Notes: a model not told the origin generated them from the letters alone. Positions 50,008 through 60,871 are shown, counted from the first letter of the stretch. The stretch: 64,000 nucleotides of DNA from Auanema rhodensis (GCA_964057225.1 OZ059900.1:14213638-14277637), one strand, 5' to 3'. A program made the numbers and translations.

Positions 50008-53000
50008 ATGGCCTCCTCATTTGTTGGCGACATTCGTCGTTCATACGACTTCTTATCCGTTTTGCTCAAACGTTACGCAAATCTTCTCGACAACGAACCC
50101 GCCGGGGTATCTGATTCAGAAATAACATACGATAGAATTATTTTACTGCAATCAACTTTACGCAATCATGAATTGGTATTGAACGAGCTCTCTACTGCTC
50201 TCGACACAGTGAACAGAAACATAGAAAAATACCAAACCGTTTTCAAAGATTCTGATAAGGAACTTCGAAACGAAATGAAAGCATTATACGAAGAACTTGA
50301 AGAAAATCCAAACAATCGTCAAGCTTACAATATAGCTGACGAACAAAGATTATTACTCCTTGACCGTATCAGTCATATTAAAACAGCAATTGCATTCGTG
50401 GAATCACTACTTCCCGAGAAAAAGAAAGAAAAAGTAATCGAAAGCACTGGTACCGAAACAACACAAATTTATTCAAATTTATTACAATTGTTACAAACAA
50501 GCAATCATATTCAACGTCCGGTAACACAAATACCGACTTTCGATGGTACACCCGAAAATTTCAAACTGTATTGGTCAAGATTTAATAACATGATACATCA
50601 AAATCCACAATATTCCATACTTGATAAAGTGAACATTTTACTCGAAGGCTTATCCGATAAAGCTTTGGTCGTTATAAGGGGTATTGAACCTAATGAAAAC
50701 AACTATCTCTTACTGAGAAAAGCACTTGAAAATGCATATATGAGATATGCTACAGATAAACTTCAATTATTGAGGAAAATGAAAAATTTATCTCCTGCTT
50801 CTGATGCAAAAAGCTGTAAGCAATTATTTGATTTGATCCAAAGCTATGATCGTCAAATTACAGCCGCTGGAAGTCATATTGGTCCTGAATTTTTCTTTGC
50901 TATTTGCGCTGAAAAATTTCCTCATTATATAATGAGTGAACTATATCGTCAACCAGATCCTCTAGATCAATCAATGGATGACATTTATCAACATCTCTCT
51001 TCACGAATTTATGAATTCAGTTTAATGGACACTAGAAAACGAAATTCAGAACATGACTCACATAATTCACCAAATCGTGGAAAACATGTTGATAAAACTT
51101 TCGACAAATCCACTAAAAAAATTTGGACTTGTGTTTTTTGTGGTAAAGAAGGACATCCATCTTATTATTGCCGTACTTATGACACACCACAGAAAAAACG
51201 TGAAATCTTAAAGAACAAAGAAATATGCTGGCTTTGTTTCTCTACTTCACATCGCAGTCGTGATTGTTCTCGACCGAAATGCCCGAAATGCAAAAATGAG
51301 CATAACAGTTGCTTATGTCTAAATTTAGATCGTGAAACAAAGAGTCCTGTAAAACCTATATCGTCCACAAGCATGATCATAACAGAAAGTGCAGGACAAC
51401 AAACTCCAGACCTTACAGTCTCACAAAATAAAAATGACATCATTTCTACACCAACTGTATCACAAACAGTACCTACAGTACAACCAGCATTTTTCAATCA
51501 TCTACCAGTAACATTAATAGTTACTGAACCTAAGAATACACAATTACAATTGCTCACACAGACCGAGGATACCCATGATATCGAGATGAGTCAAATTGTA
51601 TTGAAAACAGCTATGACACATATATTCAGTTACACACAAAATAAATATATCACAGTAAAGGTAGTGATTGACAGTGGCTCTATGCGGTCTTTCATACGTA
51701 GTGATATAGCTAAGGATCTTCAATTGCCTATTAACAAAGTTCAACATCGCACATTCTTTGGAATAGGTGGCCTCAGCGAAACACATGAATGTAAAGAAGT
51801 GAAAACTATTTTTTATACTTCTAATGGCAGTATCATCATAACCAACATGCTTACGAAACCATTCATAGCTACATCATTAAGAGCTCCACTTTTAGACAAT
51901 AATGATCGTTCATTCATTAAAAGAAACAATATAACTTTAGCTAATCCAATGATTGATGGTCAGGCATTTGAACCAGATATTCTAATTGGATTAGATCGCT
52001 ATAAGTTATTCGTTCATATGAATTCTGAACTTGAGTTACCCTCTACATTAAGAATGCAGAATACCAGTTTCGGTTATACCTTGTATGGGGAAATACCATA
52101 TCAAAATCATTCTGTTACGTTAATAACAATTAATGATAAACCATTACAACATAATGATATGCTTCGATACATATTTGAAATTGATAGCTTAGGAATTAAT
52201 ACTTCTGAAGCTGGAATTGACACAACTATTGATTATTACGAAGATTATTCAAAACAGTTGACACTAACCAATCATCGTATTGAAGCTCCTTTACCATTGA
52301 AATCAAATTATCATCAATTACCAGATAATAAAGGTTTAGCCTTTTATCGATTTTTGGCATTGTTCAAAACTTTACAAGCAAATCCTTCGAAATTGGAAAT
52401 GTACAGGAAAATTATTGATGATTATATCGATAACGGTATCATTGAAGAAGTTCCTTTTGAAACTTCCAACCATAATCATAATTCTGATATTATATGTCAT
52501 TATATTCCACATCATGGGGTATGGAATACAAACAAGCCGAATAAACCTTTACGAGTTGTTTTCGATGCTTCAGCTAAAACTAAGGGTAAATTATCCCTTA
52601 ACGACATACTATATACTGGAAAAAGTTTTGTGAACAATATTTTCAACATTCTCATTGCTTCAAGAATAAAACCAATCATTATTACTTGTGATATTCAATC
52701 AGCCTTTTTACAAGTAGGCTTACAGAAGCAACATCGGGATCTTTGCCGTTTCTTTTGGGTAAAGGATCCTCAAGGAAGTTGTAACTCAAGTAATACTAAG
52801 GTTTTTCGATTCAAACGCATACCATTTGGATTGACTGCCTCACCTAGCATTCTAAACATGAGTGTAAATTGGTATTTAAGCTCTTTGAATACTGACTTAT
52901 CAGATGAAATATTAAATACATTATATGTAGATAATATTCTATTATTTGCTGATAGTATAGATGAAGCTCAACAAAAATGTTCACTTACACAACAATTATT

Positions 53001-56000
53001 TCAAAATATTTCGATGCATGTTCGTGAATTCGCATCAAATAAGTCAGAAGCTCTTCAGCACCTTCATAAAGATGATATTCTCTCTGATTGTCCACTAAAA
53101 ATTCTTGGAGTACCTTATAATGCTCTAAGTGATTCCCTTTCAATTCGATTCAATATACCGGAACTCTCAACAGTAACCAAACGAAACGCATTACAACAAT
53201 TACATTCAGTTTATGATCCTTTGGGTATAACAAATCCATTAATTTTACCCTTGAAGGTTATTCTTAGAGATATTTTTGCACTTAAAACAGAATGGGATGA
53301 TACTATACCTTCTGAATTATCAGCCTCTTGGACATCAATAATTAACGAGATTAATTATGCTAAGGTTACTGTACCTCGTGTACTATCACCATCTATTGAA
53401 GAAGGTACATTATGGGTCTTTGCTGACGCTAGTTCAACAGCGTTAGCTGTGTGTGCTTACATACAGACAAACAACAAAATGAGTTCTATTCTAGCAGGTA
53501 AAAGCCGCTTATCTCCTAAAACACCAATTACAATTCCACGCATGGAACTCTTAGCTATTCGATTAGCTATGAGACTTTCTCACACAATATTAATGGAATT
53601 ACCATGTAAAAAACTAAATATTGTAAGTGATAGCAGCATTGCGTTATCATGGATTTTAACAAATAAGCAATTACCTGACTTCATAGCAAAACAAGTTCAA
53701 AATGTACAACATATGACCCGTGTATTAGAAGAACATTCGATTAATGTTCAATTTTACCATGTTACTACGGATTATAATCCGGCTGACATTGGTTCACGAG
53801 GAGCCAATAAATATCAACTTCAGGAATCTATGTGGCTTCTTGGACCACAGTGGATTCTTAACAGAACCGTTCAAGCTTTAACACCATATGGTTCCTTGCA
53901 AGTGATGCATGTTTCACCTGTATCATTACTTATAGCTCAAGCTATATCTGTACCTTTGGAACATAACCTAGCTTATCATAACGGTCATTTTGCAACTTTA
54001 CGTTTGTTAGCCCGTTTGGCTAAAATTATAAAAATTTGGCATTTAAAAACATTTAAAAATCAAAATGGACATAAATTACGAAATATTTCACAAATATCAA
54101 CATCATATCCCGTTTTAACAACTGATTTGAAGATAATACGTATTATTTTAATTCGACAAGCTCAAGATCATCTCATTATTGATGATTTACGACGACAATA
54201 TCCTGGTTATCATTTCTATCTTGATGATAACGAGATAATTCGAGTAAGAAGCCGATTACAAAATTCTTTACTATCCTATGATACAAAAAACCCAATTTAT
54301 CTTCCTCGCAACTCATTATTCACTCAACACATAATTATGGACGCTCATCGCGCATCTTTTCATCAAGGAAAAGAATTTTTGATCACACATCTTCGTCAAA
54401 CTTATTTTATTGCTCGCGCTGCAGCAATTATAAAACAAACTTTAAAGAAATGTCATTTATGCAATAAATATCAATCTTTACCATATGGCACTCCTGATAT
54501 GCCTTCATTGCCTAAAGATAGAGTGATATTAACTAAACCATTTCTTAACACTGGTTGCGACTTATTTGGACCTATTATGCTTAAAAGTGGACATAAGGTC
54601 TATGTATGTCTTTTTACTTGCTTAACCATACGTGCCATTCATCTTGAAATGGTCTATGATCAAACAGCGACTTCATTTATGAACGCTTTCACTCGTTTCA
54701 TAGCCCGACGAGGTTTACCAACCACAATGCGAAGTGATTGTGGGGGTAATTTTATTCTCGGAGCTCAATTAATTGAGACAATACAAAAATCAGCTGAATT
54801 TAATTTCACCCCAGCTGATATTGTAGTCCATCTAGCCAAAAATAACATAAATTGGCTCTTTAACACACCTAAGTCTCCATGGAAAGGAGGTTCTTGGGAA
54901 AGAATGGTGGGAATTACTAAAAATGCAATGAAAAAGGCAATACAAAGAAATAAATTAACATTTGATGAATTATTAACTTTAATTGTCAAAATTGAAGCAG
55001 TCATTAACACAAGGCCTTTAACACATCCAGATCCAAATAATATAAATCACGTACCTATTCGTCCTGTCGATTTCATTTCGCCTGGTCTTGTTCTTTCCCT
55101 ACCGGATGATTGTGGTTCTCGAGTTTATAATAATTCCATTGATATTCCTGTAATACAAAACGTTGAACAAGCATTAGAAACTTTACAACTTACTTCTGAT
55201 GCAGCTACGATGTTTTGGGATAAATTTCAAACAGAATATTTGATATATATTCGTGATATATACAAACATTCCCGAAAACAACCTTCAGCAAATGCCAATA
55301 AACCTAATATTGGTGAAATTGTAGTTATACATAACGATAACTTACCTCGTGGTCAATGGAAACTTGGTCGAATCACAGAACTTATAAGTAGTTCTGATGG
55401 ATTCATTCGTACAGCTAAAGTTCTCACTCCAGCTGGGAACATCATATCACGTTCCTTAAATCATCTATATCCACTTGAATTACGAAGTGTTTTACCTGAT
55501 ATGACATCAATTCCTCGATCTACTCCTTCCGAAGACACTTCATTGTCTTTGAAGGTAGGATCTGCTTCGGATATGATGAACCTTGATGCTCAACCAATAC
55601 AGGAATATATTATAAGATCAAACTCACCTGTACCTTCCATCCATGAAACGAACAATGCGGTTACATGTCCTGAACCAATAGATATTAATAATCCTCAAAA
55701 AATTTACATACCTACGTCCAAAATTTCTTCGATACATAATCCGATCCTTGAGGAAGAAGCTGAATTACAATTATGGGGTCCAGGTCATACGCCTGACGAT
55801 AATCGTAAAAAATTACAAAAGAAAAACATAAGTAAAGCAAAACAAACCATAATTTTGCCTACCATTGACCAAAACGACGTAAAACCATCTACTGAAACAA
55901 ACGAAAAACGTGTTCGCACCTTACCTTTACGGGATCACATCACATACGCTTCGCGAAAGAATTTCAAATCAGCAATGACGTCTGCAATTTTAATTTTTAC

Positions 56001-57921
56001 AATAATATCGATATTTTTACCCGTAGCATCTGCAAATTCTCTAGTATGTGATGAGGCAAAGTTTTTATCCATACATTTGCTTGGAAACCCACATTGTGCT
56101 CCTCATCTTGCCATGTGGTCATTGTTCTTACCACTTTGTTGTTTATTTGGCATCCTTTGTTGTTGTATACGCATAGGATTCCATCAATATCGATATAATT
56201 CCTGGTCTAATACTATTCGTTACATATCTTCTTTTTTCACACTTAGACCTCATACTCCGGAACAGAATGATATTGAATTAGGAGTTATTGAACCTCCTCC
56301 AACTTCATCTGAGAATATTCCACATATAGAACCTAAATTATATCCTCCATTTTGGAAAAGAGGTTCTCGATTATCAATTATCAGTATACTAACGATATTT
56401 CTGATTAATAATGCTACTGCTTGTACCGATCATCACGTTATTCATTCGGTTTCTACACATTGTCTGAATCGTACTCAATGTTATCACCAATATAGTGATC
56501 AAATAGTTTTTTCTCCTGGAGTTAAAGATTTATGCCTGGATATAAAATTTAAAAATCATTCTATTGGTTATATTCAAATTCGAAAATTATATACAAGTTA
56601 TGAATGTAAGAAAACCACAAAATTTTTTACAAAGGCTACTTTGCCTAAACTAACTGTTGATTTTCGATGTGCTCATATGGGATCTTGTGATCAAACTTGT
56701 GAAACTATGAATCATCGCTCTCGTATTTCTGAATTCGAACCATATAATTATCCAACACAGTCCAAATGTGTCCGGTCTTCAGCCCATATATGGCGTTGTT
56801 TGACATTTTGGGAAAACCCTTGTCTTTTCTACAAATTAGAACATGTACCTACTTCGGACGACATATTTGAAGTATTTAAATGTGAAGATTGGACAACATC
56901 TTCAACTTTTGAAATTACAACACATATTGTTAAAGATAAAAATATTTATAATATCACAATTCCACCATATTTGAAGATGAATTACTCTTTTTTCAATATG
57001 ACGATCAATACACAAGACAAACCTCCTACTCCACTTCATAATTATTATTTTGTTGCTTCAAACAATCAAATCTTTGCTGTTGAACCACATTTTCCATTTA
57101 TGGTACAATGTATTTCGAAGGCAGACACTTCCGACAATTTTTCAAGATGTACAACGGTTATCGATTGTACTTGTAACAAAATCAATAATGATGTTGCTGG
57201 CCGTATATGTCCACAACATAATTTCACACATTTTTCTCATATTTTACCTCCGTATATGGCAAACACGGAAACAATCTATAAACCCGATACATCCTTAACT
57301 TTTCGAACTCAGTCTGATGAAACTACAGTTTCAATTGATTCTGAACTTTTATACGACAGTAATACATTTTCCTATGATATACCTTGTCGTCCCTTATTGA
57401 TCAGTCTCTCCGGATGTTATTCCTGTGGGCAGGGTGCATCTGCATTGTTTTCTTGTATGTCATCTAAAGAAACATGGATACCGATCGAGTGTTCAAAAGA
57501 TGTATTCATGATTAAATGTTCACCCTTCAATGAAATTACAAATATCAATATTAAAAGAGATAATTCAATTATAAATGAAGTTTGTCATACTAAATGTAAT
57601 CATGAAAAAATTGATATAATTGTAACGGGACAATTATATTTCAATTCATCTACTAATGAACCAAATGAAATTCATTCAAATCAGAATTCAGTTATAATAC
57701 CTGACATAATTCCTTTTTTGAAACTTTTCAAAGAACACTGGATGATGTTTTCAATCTGCGTTGTTTTTCTGATCATCATATGTTTTTTGGGATACCTAGG
57801 TTGTACTCCAGCCATTTATTTTTTCTTGATCACAGCTTTCCGTACTATTAAAATCATAATAGATACAACAACCAAGTTTTTCTTTATTCTTAGAAATCTT
57901 TGTTTTGATAGAAGATTTTAA
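50008..57921 (+). CDS. Gag-Pro-Pol-Env polyprotein of the BEL/Pao element (2637 aa)
   Basis: One uninterrupted frame. Gag: coiled-coil-like N-terminus, DUF1759-like capsid region (from about residue 175), then zinc knuckles CX2CX4HX4C at 375-388 and 407-420 and a third Cys/His cluster at 425-437. Protease: DSG at 555-557. Reverse transcriptase: motif A with D895, motif C YVDN at 973-976 (Asn where YxDD is usual). RNase H: D1140, E1180, D1208, D1260. Integrase: zinc-binding H1447, H1452, C1482, C1485, and catalytic D1518, D1577, E1631. DUF5641-like: about 1732-1825. After a polar linker comes an env-like part: hydrophobic segment 1992-2009, a second 2035-2058, a third (signal-like) 2122-2138, a Cys-rich N-glycosylated ectodomain, and a C-terminal membrane anchor about 2579-2597 with a short tail. 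Ectodomain motifs (GSC at 2225-2227, NPCLFYK, EVFKCEDW) resemble phlebovirus Gc-like class II fusion proteins found in nematode BEL elements. Stop TAA at 57919-57921. The frame is intact; the only doubtful catalytic residue is N976. Confidence 0.95.
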   Translation: MASSFVGDIRRSYDFLSVLLKRYANLLDNEPAGVSDSEITYDRIILLQSTLRNHELVLNELSTALDTVNRNIEKYQTVFKDSDKELRNEMKALYEELEENPNNRQAYNIADEQRLLLLDRISHIKTAIAFVESLLPEKKKEKVIESTGTETTQIYSNLLQLLQTSNHIQRPVTQIPTFDGTPENFKLYWSRFNNMIHQNPQYSILDKVNILLEGLSDKALVVIRGIEPNENNYLLLRKALENAYMRYATDKLQLLRKMKNLSPASDAKSCKQLFDLIQSYDRQITAAGSHIGPEFFFAICAEKFPHYIMSELYRQPDPLDQSMDDIYQHLSSRIYEFSLMDTRKRNSEHDSHNSPNRGKHVDKTFDKSTKKIWTCVFCGKEGHPSYYCRTYDTPQKKREILKNKEICWLCFSTSHRSRDCSRPKCPKCKNEHNSCLCLNLDRETKSPVKPISSTSMIITESAGQQTPDLTVSQNKNDIISTPTVSQTVPTVQPAFFNHLPVTLIVTEPKNTQLQLLTQTEDTHDIEMSQIVLKTAMTHIFSYTQNKYITVKVVIDSGSMRSFIRSDIAKDLQLPINKVQHRTFFGIGGLSETHECKEVKTIFYTSNGSIIITNMLTKPFIATSLRAPLLDNNDRSFIKRNNITLANPMIDGQAFEPDILIGLDRYKLFVHMNSELELPSTLRMQNTSFGYTLYGEIPYQNHSVTLITINDKPLQHNDMLRYIFEIDSLGINTSEAGIDTTIDYYEDYSKQLTLTNHRIEAPLPLKSNYHQLPDNKGLAFYRFLALFKTLQANPSKLEMYRKIIDDYIDNGIIEEVPFETSNHNHNSDIICHYIPHHGVWNTNKPNKPLRVVFDASAKTKGKLSLNDILYTGKSFVNNIFNILIASRIKPIIITCDIQSAFLQVGLQKQHRDLCRFFWVKDPQGSCNSSNTKVFRFKRIPFGLTASPSILNMSVNWYLSSLNTDLSDEILNTLYVDNILLFADSIDEAQQKCSLTQQLFQNISMHVREFASNKSEALQHLHKDDILSDCPLKILGVPYNALSDSLSIRFNIPELSTVTKRNALQQLHSVYDPLGITNPLILPLKVILRDIFALKTEWDDTIPSELSASWTSIINEINYAKVTVPRVLSPSIEEGTLWVFADASSTALAVCAYIQTNNKMSSILAGKSRLSPKTPITIPRMELLAIRLAMRLSHTILMELPCKKLNIVSDSSIALSWILTNKQLPDFIAKQVQNVQHMTRVLEEHSINVQFYHVTTDYNPADIGSRGANKYQLQESMWLLGPQWILNRTVQALTPYGSLQVMHVSPVSLLIAQAISVPLEHNLAYHNGHFATLRLLARLAKIIKIWHLKTFKNQNGHKLRNISQISTSYPVLTTDLKIIRIILIRQAQDHLIIDDLRRQYPGYHFYLDDNEIIRVRSRLQNSLLSYDTKNPIYLPRNSLFTQHIIMDAHRASFHQGKEFLITHLRQTYFIARAAAIIKQTLKKCHLCNKYQSLPYGTPDMPSLPKDRVILTKPFLNTGCDLFGPIMLKSGHKVYVCLFTCLTIRAIHLEMVYDQTATSFMNAFTRFIARRGLPTTMRSDCGGNFILGAQLIETIQKSAEFNFTPADIVVHLAKNNINWLFNTPKSPWKGGSWERMVGITKNAMKKAIQRNKLTFDELLTLIVKIEAVINTRPLTHPDPNNINHVPIRPVDFISPGLVLSLPDDCGSRVYNNSIDIPVIQNVEQALETLQLTSDAATMFWDKFQTEYLIYIRDIYKHSRKQPSANANKPNIGEIVVIHNDNLPRGQWKLGRITELISSSDGFIRTAKVLTPAGNIISRSLNHLYPLELRSVLPDMTSIPRSTPSEDTSLSLKVGSASDMMNLDAQPIQEYIIRSNSPVPSIHETNNAVTCPEPIDINNPQKIYIPTSKISSIHNPILEEEAELQLWGPGHTPDDNRKKLQKKNISKAKQTIILPTIDQNDVKPSTETNEKRVRTLPLRDHITYASRKNFKSAMTSAILIFTIISIFLPVASANSLVCDEAKFLSIHLLGNPHCAPHLAMWSLFLPLCCLFGILCCCIRIGFHQYRYNSWSNTIRYISSFFTLRPHTPEQNDIELGVIEPPPTSSENIPHIEPKLYPPFWKRGSRLSIISILTIFLINNATACTDHHVIHSVSTHCLNRTQCYHQYSDQIVFSPGVKDLCLDIKFKNHSIGYIQIRKLYTSYECKKTTKFFTKATLPKLTVDFRCAHMGSCDQTCETMNHRSRISEFEPYNYPTQSKCVRSSAHIWRCLTFWENPCLFYKLEHVPTSDDIFEVFKCEDWTTSSTFEITTHIVKDKNIYNITIPPYLKMNYSFFNMTINTQDKPPTPLHNYYFVASNNQIFAVEPHFPFMVQCISKADTSDNFSRCTTVIDCTCNKINNDVAGRICPQHNFTHFSHILPPYMANTETIYKPDTSLTFRTQSDETTVSIDSELLYDSNTFSYDIPCRPLLISLSGCYSCGQGASALFSCMSSKETWIPIECSKDVFMIKCSPFNEITNINIKRDNSIINEVCHTKCNHEKIDIIVTGQLYFNSSTNEPNEIHSNQNSVIIPDIIPFLKLFKEHWMMFSICVVFLIIICFLGYLGCTPAIYFFLITAFRTIKIIIDTTTKFFFILRNLCFDRRF

Positions 57922-58029
57922 CATTGAACTAATTCAGTACTATCCTTAAAAATCTTACTATATAAGCATCATGGGTCATTATGCGACGGACAACGTCGCA
58001 AAAGGCCAATGGCTTAGCTGCGGCGGCAG
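57922..58029 (+). other. 3' untranslated part before the 3' LTR, with a hairpin and no clear polypurine tract
   Basis: It contains a perfect 6-bp inverted repeat, TGCGAC (57982-57987) and GTCGCA (57995-58000), with a 7-nt loop. The bases just before the LTR (gcggcggcag) are purine-rich at best and are not a classic polypurine tract, so the plus-strand primer is unclear. Confidence 0.6.
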
Positions 58030-58329
58030 TGTCGCGGTTAGCGATTATTTTTTATTCTTTTTTCTATGTTTTGTTCCATTTCAGTTTTGTTTTTATCGTT
58101 TTCCTTTACTTTGTCTATTTCAGATTGTACTTTTCGGCCCGCCTTCCCATATCTTCATCTTTGGGATCGGAAAATACGATATACCTCAACTTACTTCAAC
58201 GGAGTATAGACGATCTATATTTTGTTGATATTGTTAACTTTCTCTTTAATAAAGCATTCTACCACTGACTATCTGTTCTATTAATTCTCAGCGGAATACC
58301 GACAACCGAATACCTTCGCCGAAGCGACA
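58030..58329 (+). repeat. 3' LTR (300 bp)
   Basis: Same sequence as the 5' LTR over its full length by eye. AATAAA at 58248-58253 is the likely polyadenylation signal of the element's RNA. Confidence 0.95.
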
Positions 58330-58334
58330 ACTTT
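58330..58334. repeat. Target-site duplication, right (ACTTT)
   Basis: Matches 49420-49424; the tRNA-unit spacer resumes directly after it (cattaagagtg). Confidence 0.95.
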
Positions 58335-58678
58335 CATTAAGAGTGTGAGTTTGAAATATAGTAGAAAAATGAAACACTGTCTCTAACATATATTGATTTA
58401 TGGCCTACTTTACTCAAAGAGCTAATTGAAGTTTGGTGTTAAAATGAACAATTGATTAACGTTGACGTTCCGTTTTTTTTCATCGTAATTAAGATAGAAC
58501 ACTTAAATTAAATAGAAATGTTTGAAAATTTAAAAAAAAATCACAAGCTCAAATCACTTTTGAAAAAGCAGAAAGTTTAAAATAACCTTTTTTCTAATAA
58601 TTATCTTTTTAATTCGACTTTTGGAAGAAAACAAAATAAGCATAACATTCAATAACGATGAATCAGAACAAAAACATT

Positions 58679-58750
58679 CTCCCCGGCCGGGAATTGAACC
58701 CGGGTCTCGCATGTGACAGACGCGGATACTCACCACTATACTACCGAGGA
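58679..58750 (-). tRNA. trnD-GUC: tRNA-Asp(GTC), unit 60
   Basis: Consensus body; type D. First gene right of the retrotransposon. Confidence 0.97.
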
Positions 58751-59116
58751 TTGAATTTGCACTTAGAAACTTTCATTGAGAGTGTGAGTTTGAATTAAAG
58801 TAGAAAAATGAAACACTGTCTCTAAGATATCTTGATTTATGGCCTACTTTACTCAAAGAGCTAATTGAAGTTTGGTGTTAGAATGAACAATTGATTAACG
58901 CTGACGTTCCATTTTTTTTATCGTAATTGAGATAGAATACTTAAATTAAATGAAAATGTTTAACAATTTAGAAAAAAAACACAAGCTCAAATCAATTTTG
59001 AAAAAACAGAAAGTTTAAAATAACCTTTTTTCTAATAATTATCTTTTTAATTCGACTTTTGGAAGAAAACAAAAATAGCATAACATTCAATAACGATGAA
59101 TCAGAACAAAAACATT

Positions 59117-59188
59117 CTCCCCGGCCGGGAATTGAACCCGGGTCTCGCATGTGACAGACGCGGATACTCACCACTATACTACCGAGGA
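59117..59188 (-). tRNA. trnD-GUC: tRNA-Asp(GTC), unit 61
   Basis: Consensus body; type E. Starts the first E-F-B-C-D pentamer. Confidence 0.97.
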
Positions 59189-59555
59189 TTTAATTTGCAC
59201 TTAGAAACTTTCATTAAGAGTGTGAGTTTGAATTAAAGTAGAAAAATGAAACACTGTCTCTAACATATCTTGATTTATGGCCTACTTTACTCAAAGAGCT
59301 AATTGAAGTTTGGTGTTAGAATGAACAATTGATTAACGCTGACGTTCCGTTTTTTTTCATCGTAATTAAGATAGAACACTTAAATTAAATAGAAATGTTT
59401 GAAAATTTTAAAAAAAATCACAAGCTCAAATCACTTTTGAAAAAACAGAAAGTTTAAAATAACCTTTTTTCTAATAATTATCTTTTTAATTCGACTTTTG
59501 GAAGAAAACAAAAATAGCATAACATTCAATAACGATGAATCAGAACAAAAACATT

Positions 59556-59627
59556 CTCCCCGGCCGGGAATTGAACCCGGGTCTCGCATGTGACAGACGC
59601 GGATACTCACCACTATACTACCGAGGA
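59556..59627 (-). tRNA. trnD-GUC: tRNA-Asp(GTC), unit 62
   Basis: Consensus body; type F. Confidence 0.97.
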
Positions 59628-59994
59628 TTGAATTTGCACTTAGAAACTTTCATTGAGAGTGTGAGTTTGAATTAAAGTAGAAAAATGAAACACTGTCTCT
59701 AAGATATCTTGATTTATGGCCTACTTTACTCAAAGAGCTAATTGAAGTTTGGTGTTAAAATGAACAATTGATTAACGCTGACGTTCCATTTTTTTTCATC
59801 GTAATTGAGATAGAATACTTAAATTAAATGGAAATGTTTAACAATTTAAAAAAAAATCACAAGCTCAAATCACTTTTGAAAAAACAGAAAGTTTAAAACA
59901 ACCTTTTTTCTAATAATTATCGTCTTTATCCGACTTTTGGAAAAAAAGAAAAATAGCATAACATTCAATAACGATGAATCAGAACAAAAACATT

Positions 59995-60066
59995 CTCCCC
60001 GGCCGGGAATTGAACCCGGGTCTCGCATGTGACAGACGCGGATACTCACCACTATACTACCGAGGA
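59995..60066 (-). tRNA. trnD-GUC: tRNA-Asp(GTC), unit 63
   Basis: Consensus body; type B with ggaaaaaaag, shared with unit 68. Confidence 0.97.
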
Positions 60067-60432
60067 TTTAATTTGCACTTAGAAACTTTCATTAAGAGTG
60101 TGAGTTTGAATTAAAGTAGAAAAATGAAACACTGTCTCTAACATATCTTGATTTATGGCCTACTTTACTCAAAGAGCTAATTGAAGTTTGGTGTTAGAAT
60201 GAACGATTGATTAACGCTGACGTTTCAATTTTTTTCATCGTAATTGAGATAGAACATTTAAATTAAATGGAAATGTTTAACAATTTAGAAAAAAAACACA
60301 AGCTCAAATCACTTTTGAAAAAACAGAAAGTTTAAAACAACCTTTTTCTAATAATTATCTTTTTTATCCGACTTTTGGAAAAAAACAAAAATAGCATAAC
60401 ATTCAATAACGATGAATCAGAACAAAAACATT

Positions 60433-60504
60433 CTCCCCGGCCGGGAATTGAACCCGGGTCTCGCATGTGACAGACGCGGATACTCACCACTATACTACCG
60501 AGGA
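60433..60504 (-). tRNA. trnD-GUC: tRNA-Asp(GTC), unit 64
   Basis: Consensus body; type C. Confidence 0.97.
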
Positions 60505-60871
60505 TTGAATTTGCACTTAGAAACTTTCATTAAGAGTGTGAGTTTGAAATATAGTAGAAAAATGAAACACTGTCTCTAACATATATTGATTTATGGCCTA
60601 CTTTACTCAAAGAGCTAATTGAAGTTTGGTGTTAAAATGAACAATTGATTAACGTTGACGTTCCGTTTTTTTTCATCGTAATTAAGATAGAACACTTAAA
60701 TTAAATAGAAATGTTTGAAAATTTAAAAAAAAATCACAAGCTCAAATCACTTTTGAAAAAGCAGAAAGTTTAAAATAACCTTTTTTCTAATAATTATCGT
60801 CTTTATCCGACTTTTGGAAGAAAAGAAAAATAGCATAACATTCAATAACGATGAATCAGAACAAAAACATT

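Larger units (their letters stand above)
49425..58329 (+). mobile_element. Complete BEL/Pao LTR retrotransposon, env-bearing
   Basis: An 8905-bp element: 300-bp LTR, tRNA-Gly-like primer site, 283-bp leader, one 7.9-kb ORF, a 108-bp 3' leader, and a 300-bp LTR, all bounded by the 5-bp duplication ACTTT. The LTRs begin TGTCGC and end GCGACA, a perfect 6-bp terminal inverted repeat. The BEL/Pao assignment rests on the gag DUF1759-like region, the Pao-type protease/RT/RNase H order, and an integrase followed by a DUF5641-like domain. The two LTRs read the same throughout, so insertion is very recent. It is transcribed to the right, away from the leftward-transcribed tRNA gene beside it. Confidence 0.96.

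Noticed and set aside
54765..55010. Minus-strand frames inside the retrotransposon ORF (also 51177-51786)
   Set aside because: Shadows of the polyprotein frame with no recognisable domain.
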